Below are positions 44,987 to 53,600 of a DNA stretch of 64,000 nucleotides, piece by piece (the first letter of the stretch is position 1; every line of letters starts with the position of its first letter). The translations under genes and the position numbers were made by a program. This DNA is from Porphyra umbilicalis (taxonomy: Eukaryota; Rhodophyta; Bangiophyceae; Bangiales; Bangiaceae): contig KV918764.1 in assembly GCA_002049455.2 (NCBI GenBank), positions 372,001-436,000 on the forward strand. The letters run 5' to 3'. Under the pieces are notes generated by a model. That model was given only the letters and a program-made list of their open reading frames with translations. It was not told the origin of the DNA and searched no databases.

Positions 44987-46122
44987 TTGGCCACCCTGGC
45001 GGCGGCGGCGGCGGCGGTTGGAACGGCCGCGGCGGGGTCCGTCCGCCGCCTGCCGGCCGGGAGCCGCGGCAGCAGCGGCCGGCTCGTCTGCCGCCGCGGC
45101 CGTCGCCGCGTCAGCCGTCCCCGCTGCCTGCGGGGGGCCCACCTGGGAGGGTTCCCGCCGGCGGCGGTTTCCAGCCACCCCCGCGCCGGGCGGAGCAGGG
45201 GCGGGCACCCCCCCCCCCCCCAGAGGGAAGCCGCGAGAGGCGCCAGCTGGGCCGCGAGGTGGCGCCGAAACGCCTCCCGCAGCGAGGGGGGCATGCCCGT
45301 CCGGCGCGCCAGCTGCTGCAGCTTGGCGGCCAGGCGGCGCGCAAAAAACTCGCGCGCGGCCGCGTCCGCCGCTGCCGGTGATAGGCCGCGGCGGCGCCTG
45401 GCGCCAAAGAAGGAGGCCGACGCGGGGTCGGCGTCCGCCAGGTGCGTCAGCACGGCCGCCGCCGACAGCGTCCGCAGAGCCGCCAGAAAGGCGGGCACCG
45501 CGTCCGCCAGCAGCGTGATGGCCGCGACGTCGCCGCACCGGTCGACGTCGACGACCGACTGGCGCGGAAGGCCGACGAGGTCGGCCACGAGGCGCCGCAG
45601 AAGGTGGGCACCCGTCTCGCGGGGGACCCCGCGCACGAAAAGGGTGACCAAGTCGACCCCCCCCGCCCGGCAGCGGGCGGCGTCCGCCAGCAGCGTCTCC
45701 GCGGCGGAGGAGGCGCGGGACACACGGGCGGCCGTGTGCGCCGCGCCGCGGGCGCCGCCGCGCCACGCGGCGGGCGACCCGCGGGGTGCACCGAGGGGGG
45801 GGGGGGACCGGCGGCGGCAGCCGCAGCGCCGCCAGGGAGGACAGCAGCGGACACCCCACCGGCACGGCCGGCCGGGGCAAGCGGCGGGGGAGCAACAGCA
45901 GCCGGCGGGAGCCGACGCACTCCACCGCGACCATCGGCCACCCGCCACCCGTCGTCGCCCGGCGGGGCGGGCGGCGGCGGGGACGAAGGAGGAAGATCTT
46001 CCGCCACAGGCGGGGGGGGGCACGAGCGGCGCCAGCAGGGGCGGCAGCGGCGGCGATGGAGGGGGGGGGGGGGGAGGAGGGCGAGGAGGGGGAGGGGGGG
46101 AGCCCCGCCGCAGCAAGGTCAT
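44968..46122 (-). CDS. LINE ORF A, small ORF with an RRM-like segment
   Basis: 384 codons from the first in-frame ATG (46122, MTLLRRGSP) to TAA at 44968. After a Pro/Arg-rich start comes a stretch with RRM-like alternation (VDLVTLFVRGVPRE, DVAAITLLADAVPAFLAAL, about residues 125-185), then a Leu/Ala/Arg helical region (AAREFFARRLAAKLQQL). LINE ORF1 proteins often carry RRM-type domains, so an RNA-binding role is likely but unproven. The frame is open for another 100 codons upstream without an ATG. Confidence 0.5.
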   Translation of the reverse strand: MTLLRRGSPPPPPRPPPPPPPPSPPLPPLLAPLVPPPACGGRSSSFVPAAARPAGRRRVAGGRWSRWSASAPAGCCCSPAACPGRPCRWGVRCCPPWRRCGCRRRSPPPLGAPRGSPAAWRGGARGAAHTAARVSRASSAAETLLADAARCRAGGVDLVTLFVRGVPRETGAHLLRRLVADLVGLPRQSVVDVDRCGDVAAITLLADAVPAFLAALRTLSAAAVLTHLADADPASASFFGARRRRGLSPAAADAAAREFFARRLAAKLQQLARRTGMPPSLREAFRRHLAAQLAPLAASLWGGGGCPPLLRPARGWLETAAGGNPPRWAPRRQRGRLTRRRPRRQTSRPLLPRLPAGRRRTDPAAAVPTAAAAAARVAKCQIRL

Positions 46123-46445
46123 GGGCGCCGCGTCAGCCGCGGGCACCAAAGGGCCAGGCGCAACGCCATTGGCCAACGTACCGTCATCCGGCGCCCGACG
46201 CGCGGCGTCGTGCGGATCGCCGGCCGGCGAAACCGCCGCAGCCGACCGCAAAAAGTCCAAAACAAGTCCAATCAAGTCCACTCGATCGGACGCGGTCGCG
46301 CCGCCGGCGACGGCGACGACGACGGCGTCGACCGCCGCCGCCGCCCGCGCAACAACGACCGGCGAGAACGCCCCCCCGCCGCCCCCGCCCCCCCCCCCCC
46401 ATGGGGAGGGGGACTCCCCCGGCAAAAGGGGACGGGGAAGAAGAT

Positions 46446-46603
46446 GCCGCAGGGATGCCGCGGGCGGCGTCTCCTTAAGCGGTCTGGAGGCGGATCAGGA
46501 CCCCCCGTCTGTGTGGTTACAGGGGGGGGGCTGCTAAGGGCAGCTCTGTGCCACAGAAAACGGATTTCCTGTGGGATCCGATCCTCTCAGAATATCCCCG
46601 GTG
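46446..46603. repeat. Target-site duplication of the LINE, right copy (158 bp)
   Basis: Matches 32460-32616 except for one base in a G-run. It continues without a break into the outer part of the A1 repeat (46604-46719), as in the intact copy at 27840-28108. Confidence 0.75.
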
Positions 46604-46719
46604 GGGAATGGGAACGCGCCCATCCCCCGAACACGTTGCTAAGTTCTTTCGCCCCACCCCGCGTTAGTCGACGCCCGTGGTATTAAATAACCGTCGGACA
46701 AGACAATACGGAGGGGTTC

Positions 46720-47391
46720 TGAGAGGGGGGTCCGCCGTCCAGGGATAGCTCGAAATCAACAACCGGTGACATAGCCCACATCACGCAGTAAAGTAGCACA
46801 CCTCCTCCACGAACAGCATCAGCTGTGGATGATCCTGTGTCTCTCACTAGCCAGTGCACTGGCGCTTGCTGTCCCAGCAGGAGCTTGAAAGACATTATTG
46901 CCCTGACCGAGCTATGTCTGCGCGACATTGGGAACATACAATATGGTGCTGATCTGGCCACGAAATGTCTTCAGCCGGGCTCAAGACATAGTTGCGCAAA
47001 AAATCTGAGAATCGATCGCTCAGGATAAAGCTTCCTGTGCTGTGGTGCCGGCGCGGTACGGCGTGCCTTCCCGTCTGGTCGGCCAACCAACGTGGACCGG
47101 GCAAACGAAAAAACAGGCGGCGCCTCCCCCCCCTCACGCTACAGTCATTATTCGGTTATATCCATCGCCATTTGTTTACAGTTGCGGACAGTACTTAGGT
47201 TCCTCTGGCTCGACTTGCGATCGGCTGCCATGAGGACACTGAAAGCGCGTTCGCGAAAACACCCTGGACTTGCAAAACGATAGAACTGTTTTCACACGAC
47301 GAAAGATACATAGGCAAGTCGAGCACCGCCTCCCGGGTGAGCGTCACCTGCACGACCGGCGCCGCTTGGGAGCGCACGTACGAGCGGGAGA
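46720..47391. other. Flank of the nested elements; no recognisable gene
   Basis: Moderate-GC sequence with short mixed frames. No domain, RNA gene or repeat is recognised. Confidence 0.4.
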
Positions 47392-47650
47392 TCAGAAAAA
47401 GGAGACGAGGAAGGCGGCCATGGCGGCGGTGGTGGCGGTCGCCGACGTGACCACCGCTTGCTGGCGTAGGGGCCGCTCCGCCCACCGCCGCCGCGGCGTC
47501 CACCGCGGCCCGCACGAGCAGCAGCTGCTGCCGTCGGGAGGGTACCCGCCCACTGGTGGGTAGTGGCCGCCCGCACGCTCCTCGACGACCAGCGCTTTGT
47601 CTTCGTCCGAGGGGGGGTAGGTGATCGCCGCGAGGGGCTCCTGCCGCACC
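47392..47650 (-). CDS. Hypothetical protein, possible last exon
   Basis: After an acceptor-like GGTGCGGCAG the minus strand reads EPLAAITYPPSDEDKALVVE, then a Gly/Tyr/Pro-rich run (YPPVGGYPPDG), a small Cys cluster (SSCCSCG), a basic stretch and a hydrophobic end (TTAAMAAFLVSFF) before the stop. The composition is protein-like and the end could anchor in a membrane, loosely like small YPP-Cys-rich tail-anchored proteins. No family is claimed. Confidence 0.3.
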
Positions 47651-47843
47651 CACCGGAGGGTCAGCAGCGGCCGCCACCGCCGTGGCGGGCGGCGGCTGCC
47701 ACCGAGGCACGGCCGCCACCATCCGAGCAACCAACGGCCGACGCTGGCTGGGAAGTCGTCGCTTGACGCAGCGCAGACTCGAGGCCGATCTGCGCGATGC
47801 GCACGTGCGCGGCGGCGACGCGGTGGATGGGGAGGGGGGGGTA

Positions 47844-49224
47844 TGTGGCCCTACGGGAAAAAATTGCTGGATATCCAGCTTTTTTGGCCCCGGGATCCCG
47901 GAGACAGCCGGATCCGGTGGCCTTGAAGTCCATTTCGGTCGGAAACAGAGGCCGTTCGACTGATCCAGCGGCTCGCAGGAGCGGGCCAAACAGCAAGCAT
48001 CATTCCAAGCCACCTGAGCGAGCCCCCACAATTGCAGCTGGTCAGAAAATCCAGGATCTTGGGCAGTCTGTCGCCCGACGCGCGCTGCACGTGAGGCGAT
48101 CTTCCGCGCCGCAGTGTGTGGCCCAGATCGCCGGCGCTTGGGCAGCTTTCCCCCCCCCAGACGCCCATTCCTGATGTGTGCCGCCCGCCCCCCCGTCGTT
48201 TAACCAGATCGGCTGCTTCGGCGGCGTTGCAACGGATCTTGGTCGTCCCCACCCCCCCGCGCGCACACATGTTTTCCCCGTCCTTGCCGTTGTCCCAGGT
48301 ACGTATCCCCCCCCCTTGCTTCCTTGGAGCGTGCCCTATGTGAAGGTATGTGGACGCATGTGAGACGTCTTGCTGTGATTTTTTTTTATGCCAACCTTTG
48401 AGCTGGATATGTTCGGGGGACGGGAGGGGGGGACGGGAGAGAGGCGCGGGAGGAGTACGAGGGAGGTGGAAGAGGAGAGGGGATGGAGACAGGGGACGGG
48501 GGCATCTCTCGCTGCGCCGCGTCCGCACTATCGGCGTACAGCCGGACGCCGCCCCCGCAACCTCTCCCGTCGGATTGGCCCATTTGGACGCCGCCGTCAC
48601 GACCACCCGCTTCACGACCACCCAGATCCTTCTCCGTTGGACGGGTGAGTACGTGAGGAGTGTCCGACTGCCGGGTTGTTTTGTCTGAACTGGCCACTGA
48701 CCTGTACATGCCGCTCTGCTTTTGGCTCTGTTTCTGCACCTTATTCTGTGCTATGGTGTTTACCGTATGTTCCTGTACTTTTTCTGTCTACATCTGTCTG
48801 CTCTTCTTGTGTCTTGCCTTTTTTTTGCAGGGGGGGGAAGCGGGCGGGGGCTCGGGGCGTTCGTGCCGCTCGCTTCACCGGCTCAAGTTAATTTCCACTT
48901 GCTTGATTGCACTTGACTGTAGGTTCACATGGCAGCACTAACAAATACCATTCAAATCAACTACTATAAGCAACAGTGTCAGAGGACACTGAGAACCAAT
49001 CAGGTGTGTGCTTACAGTGAAGTGAGGAGCGTTGTGAGCCAACCAAAGTGCCATCAGATCAAGCTTTTTTCCTGGATCCTTGACGACGGGAGGGCCCCCG
49101 CGACCGGAATACGGCGGGTCAACTTGGAGCCTTCAGACGGAAATATTTCTCCTGTGAGTGTCAGATCGGCGCTGTTCAAAGTGGGTGGATATCCAGGAAA
49201 TTTTTCCCGTAGGGTGGGGCCACA
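47844..49224. mobile_element. Possible TIR element (1.38 kb)
   Basis: TGTGGCCCTACGGGAAAAAA at the left end and, on the other strand, TGTGGCCCCACCCTACGGGA at the right end are followed on both sides by a TTGCTGGATATCCA-like block, giving imperfect inverted ends of about 36-41 bp. No target duplication is visible and there is no transposase. It could also be two unrelated copies of a short repeat. Confidence 0.35.
48350..48915 (+). CDS. Possible spliced gene of unknown function
   Basis: An open frame ending QILLRWTG meets a good donor (ACGG|GTGAGT, intron from 48645). The matching acceptor at 48830 has a long pyrimidine tract ending TTTTTTTTGCAG, giving a 186-nt intron. Both signals are the strongest of their kind in the area. 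The exon before it shows no domain, and the exon after it is G-rich. It lies inside the possible TIR element. Confidence 0.25.
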
Positions 49225-49612
49225 GAGGGGGAGGGGGGGGGAAGAAGCCGTCGATGGCACGGGGGGGCGGGCGGCGGGGTGGAGCGAGAAAATAGCTACG
49301 GCGCCACGCCGCCGCCGCCGCCGCAGCCGGCACCGCCGCGGCCGCGGCCGCCGCGGCCGCGGCCGCCACTCGCTGCCGTGTGCGGGCGCGCGTCGTGCGC
49401 ACGGTCGTCCACTGCTCACCGCCGCGTCGGCGGCAGGCGCGGCGGCAACACTGCCAGCGGCGGTGGCCGCCGCCCCCACCCGCCGCGCGCGGGTGTTGCG
49501 GGAAGGGACGCGACCACGCAGCCCGCAGCGCATTCAGCGCCGACACGACCCCCTGTTTGAAAAATCAAAACCGACGTCTCCCACAGGGCCCGCAGAGCCC
49601 GATTCTGGCCAA

Positions 49613-49918
49613 CTACCGCGAAATTGCGACATCATGGCCGTTCGTGGCCGCGTTCACCTGCCCCCAAGACCCCGTAAACGCCGCACCTGCCCTCACGCAC
49701 CTTTTTAACCACGATTCTGCTTCCGCGGACCGTACGGGCGATGAAGGCGTTGCCACCTCTAGCAACTTCACAGAAAGATGCGGGCAGCCCCGGCGCACGT
49801 TCCCATAGTCAAGAAAGCGCCGGGGGACGTCCTCCAACGGCGTAGGGAGCCAAACGGACCGCCAAAAACGTTTTTTTAAGTACTCCCGCAACGTGCACTA
49901 GAAAAAAGGAATTTTTTC
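49613..49918 (-). CDS. Hypothetical protein, possible last exon
   Basis: A strong acceptor (TTCCTTTTTTCTAG) precedes a frame reading LREYLKKRFWRSVWLPTPLE and, further on, GCPHLSVKLLEVATPSSPV, to a stop at 49613. Composition and splice context favour real coding sequence on this strand. The second block faintly resembles the C-terminal dimerisation region of hAT transposases, but too weakly to name it. It may belong with the frame at 50104-50412. Confidence 0.35.
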
Positions 49919-50103
49919 TCCGACGTGTGGGTGTGAGAAAGCACCCTAGAGTAAAGTCCAGTGATTCCAATACCACTGGGAAGAAAGAGAAGTACGAAAG
50001 ACAGCATTTACGGTGAACTCGGACGAGATAAAATCCAATTTTACTTGCCTTCGCAGAACCTCATCACGCAAGAGTGTGCCTCGTGCCGACCCACCATGCC
50101 CCA

Positions 50104-50412
50104 TCACTCTTCATCGTCCGCACCAGCCAAGACCACGTCAACCCTCACATCGATGGCCTCAACATTGGTCTCAGCCACCACCCAGCGACGCATCGCCTGC
50201 GCATGGTCTTCACCGCTTACGATCTCGAACTCGCACTGCAGCGTCGTGTTGGCCATCATGGCTACTAGGGAAGACACGTCCAAGTTTTTGTTGTCAGCAA
50301 CAGGCTGAACGTCATCAGGCTGGCGTCTGAGCTCAGTGTTGGCCTTGTTGGGCAGGCAGTCCGCCTTCAGGCAGACCGGCGGGCAATCTGCGCGGGCAAC
50401 ATTGCGTTCCAT
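50104..50412 (-). CDS. Hypothetical protein of 102 residues
   Basis: A true ATG (50412), right after a good acceptor TTTTGCAG|GA, opens a frame with balanced composition (LDVSSLVAMMANTTLQCEFE, AETNVEAIDVRVDVVLAG) ending DDEE at 50104. The local GC is much lower than in the flanks. No family is recognised. Another frame just upstream (ITFLVDLVNLFSGRINL, to 50367) suggests it may be one exon of a larger gene. Confidence 0.35.
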   Translation of the reverse strand: MERNVARADCPPVCLKADCLPNKANTELRRQPDDVQPVADNKNLDVSSLVAMMANTTLQCEFEIVSGEDHAQAMRRWVVAETNVEAIDVRVDVVLAGADDEE

Positions 50413-50690
50413 TCCTGCAAAATGAGCTCGGATTTGTGTAAGTTGATCCTACCTGAGAATAAGTTCACAAGGTCGACCAAAAATGTGATGTGATTGCAGT
50501 CCACATTCCCCGTTCTCTCGGCGCCTGTGGTGCGTTCTTCGGCCCGGTTATATCCACTGAGGAAATAACCGGGACAGATGTAACCGAGTAAAGACTGTGC
50601 CACGGTCCCACCGCCGGCCGCGAGCCGAGTCGAGGGCCGTCTAGGCCCGCCACCCCCGTCGGGGACCCGGTACCCGCCACAGCCGGGGTG

Positions 50691-53600
50691 GTGCCGCCCG
50701 TGCCAATGAGGACGGTCCCGCCGCCGCCACCCGTGTCGCCGCCTTGGGGGCGTGACGGTCCACCGCGGGCGGGCCGGTGGCGGCCCGCGCCGTGCGCGAG
50801 GGGGGACGGCGCTCCACGGGGCGGCCGCCATGGCAACGGCCGTGGCGGCGGCTGTCACCGCCACCGCCACGACGGCCCGGCGGGGGAGCACACGGCGGAC
50901 ATGGTGTTGAGCCGCGTGGGGGCGGGGGGGGGGGGGGGGGGGGACCGCAGCCGCCGCCGCGGAGCGTGGCACCCACAAACCAGCACGGATCGCCGACCGA
51001 CGGCGGCCGTCGGTGGCCATCGGATGCCGCGGGGGTGGGGACGGGTGGCCACGAACGGCGCGCTCGGGTCCGACGGGGGCCTGCACATACCCAGTTCCGC
51101 GCGAGCGCCTGGCGGGCGGTGCACGGCGATGGGCCGACGCGAGGGGGGAGATCCGGAGCCGCCCCCTCGCCATCCCGCATCCCTGGCGCCGGCGAGCGGG
51201 GATCAGCCCCGCGGGGGGCACGGCGGACAGAGTGGGTCTGGCCTAGAGGGCGGGTGGGAGGCACGGGGGAAGATGCGGAGCAAGGCGCGGGGTGCGCGCC
51301 GGTCAAGCCCGCCAGGCCATGCCACTGGTCCCGTTGCCCATCCGTGTCCCCAACGCAACGGTCGGGAGGCGGGGCGGGGGCGGGCGGCCCCCGCCCGCCC
51401 GCGGGCGACGAGGTGCCCCGCGCACCCCGCCGCCCGCTCCCGCGTGGCGGGCCGCGGTCGCGGCGCGCCCGCCGCCGGGGGGCTCGTGTCTGGGAATGGG
51501 AGGGGGAGGGGCCGCCGCCGCCGACGCCCGCCCCTGTGGAGGGACGCCGGTCGGTCACGCCGTCGGCCGCCGCCGCGACGGCTGACGCGGGCGACGGGCA
51601 CCCGCGCGCGGCGGCGGGCGGCTCACCCGGCGGCCGCGTCGCCGTCGCCGCCGCTGCGTCAGCGGCGGAGGCCCCCCCGCGCCGACCGGTCGCCGCAGGG
51701 GTGCCGACCCCAACGACGGCGGCGGGTGCCCGACCGCCGCCCACCGCGACCGTGGCAGCGCCGGCAGCGGCGGCGGTGGGCCGCGGCGCGGGCGACGCGC
51801 CGCCGCCGACGCCGCCGCCGTCGCGTCGGCGGCGACGGCGGGCGCCCTGCCCTCACCCCGACGCCCCCCTGCGCCCCGACGCGCGGCCGCCGACGGAAGC
51901 GGTGGTGCCGCCCGTGCCAATGAGGACGGTCCCGCCGCCGCCACCCGTGTCGCCGCCTTGGGGGCGTGACGGTCCACCGCGGGCGGGCCGGCGGCGGCCC
52001 GCGCCGTGCGCGAGGGGGGACGGCGCTCCACGGGGCGGCCGCCATGGCAACGGCCGTGGCGGCGGCTGTCACCGCCACCGCCACGACGGCCCGGCGGGGG
52101 AGCACACGGCGGACATGGTGTTGAGCCGCGTGGGGGCGGGGGGGGGGGGGGGGGGGGGACCGCAGCCGCCGCCGCGGAGCGTGGCACCCACAAACCAGCA
52201 CGGATCGCCGACCGACGGCGGCCGTCGGTGGCCATCGGATGCCGCGGGGGTGGGGACGGGTGGCCACGAACGGCGCGCTCGGGTCCGACGGGGGCCTGCA
52301 CATACCCAGTTCCGCGCGAGCGCCTGGCGGGCGGTGCACGGCGATGGGCCGACGCGAGGGGGGAGATCCGGAGCCGCCCCCTCGCCATCCCGCATCCCTG
52401 GCGCCGGCGAGCGGGGATCAGCCCCGCGGGGGGCACGGCGGACAGAGTGGGTCTGGCCTAGAGGGCGGGTGGGAGGCACGGGGGAAGATGCGGAGCAAGG
52501 CGCGGGGTGCGCGCCGGTCAAGCCCGCCAGGCCATGCCACTGGTCCCGTTGCCCATCCGTGTCCCCAACGCAACGGTCGGGAGGCGGGGCGGGGGCGGGC
52601 GGCCCCCGCCCGCCCGCGGGCGACGAGGTGCCCCGCGCACCCCGCCGCCCGCTCCCGCGTGGCGGGCCGCGGTCGCGGCGCGCCCGCCGCCGGGGGGCTC
52701 GTGTCTGGGAATGGGAGGGGGAGGGGCCGCCGCCGCCGACGCCCGCCCCTGTGGAGGGACGCCGGTCGGTCACGCCGTCGGCCGCCGCCGCGACGGCTGA
52801 CGCGGGCGACGGGCACCCGCGCGCGGCGGCGGGCGGCTCACCCGGCGGCCGCGTCGCCGTCGCCGCCGCTGCGTCAGCGGCGGAGGCCCCCCCGCGCCGA
52901 CCGGTCGCCGCAGGGGTGCCGACCCCAACGACGGCGGCGGGTGCCCGACCGCCGCCCACCGCGACCGTGGCAGCGCCGGCAGCGGCGGCGGTGGGCCGCG
53001 GCGCGGGCGACGCGCCGCCGCCGACGCCGCCGCCGTCGCGTCGGCGGCGACGGCGGGCGCCCTGCCCTCACCCCGACGCCCCCCTGCGCCCCGACGCGCG
53101 GCCGCCGACGGAAGCGGTGGTGCCGCCCGTGCCAATGAGGACGGTCCCGCCGCCGCCACCCGTGTCGCCGCCTTGGGGGCGTGACGGTCCACCGCGGGCG
53201 GGCCGGCGGCGGCCCGCGCCGTGCGCGAGGGGGGACGGCGCTCCACGGGGCGGCCGCCATGGCAACGGCCGTGGCGGCGGCTGTCACCGCCACCGCCACG
53301 ACGGCCCGGCGGGGGAGCACACGGCGGACATGGTGTTGAGCCGCGTGGGGGCGGGGGGGGGGGGGGGGGGGGGACCGCAGCCGCCGCCGCGGAGCGTGGC
53401 ACCCACAAACCAGCACGGATCGCCGACCGACGGCGGCCGTCGGTGGCCATCGGATGCCGCGGGGGTGGGGACGGGTGGCCACGAACGGCGCGCTCGGGTC
53501 CGACGGGGGCCTGCACATACCCAGTTCCGCGCGAGCGCCTGGCGGGCGGTGCACGGCGATGGGCCGACGCGAGGGGGGAGATCCGGAGCCGCCCCCTCGC

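Larger units (their letters stand above)
32617..46445 (-). mobile_element. RLE-type (R2-like) LINE, three ORFs, split by a Copia element
   Basis: A non-LTR retrotransposon of about 7.9 kb once the 5.9-kb Copia insertion is discounted. It carries two upstream ORFs (A and B), then a large ORF C with N-terminal CCHH/CCHC zinc fingers, a reverse transcriptase, a C-terminal CCHC motif and a restriction-like endonuclease. This layout defines the R2/R4/NeSL/CRE side of the LINE tree, which integrates by target-primed reverse transcription. It lies in the A1 repeat of the surrounding element and is flanked by a 157-bp duplication. The 3' end (near 32617) has a short UTR ending TTAAAAGCAA with no long poly(A). 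Confidence 0.8.
27608..46719 (-). mobile_element. Tyrosine-recombinase retrotransposon (DIRS order, PAT/Ngaro-like), split by a LINE
   Basis: Reading on the minus strand: 5' repeat A1 (46719 to 46446, then 32616 to 32416 beyond an inserted LINE), a gag-like frame, RT-RNase H, a tyrosine recombinase, then B1 (28142-28109), A2 (28108-27803), a 161-bp spacer and B2 (27641-27608). The A1...B1-A2-B2 layout is the split direct repeat of the PAT/Ngaro group. These elements integrate by recombinase and make no target duplication, and none is seen. The A copies differ only in one G-run and the B copies are identical, so the insertion is recent. Apart from the LINE inserted in A1, the element looks whole, with its three frames largely open. 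Confidence 0.8.

Noticed and set aside
46446-46719. Reading the A repeat as the LINE's own 5' UTR
   Set aside because: The same block is continuous at 27840-28108 without any LINE, and part of it is duplicated on both sides of the LINE, so target duplication explains it better. Other genomic copies could overturn this.
48660-48941. Hydrophobic 93-codon frame resembling a membrane protein
   Set aside because: Most of it is the pyrimidine-rich tract of a likely intron (48645-48830), which translates as Leu/Phe/Cys.
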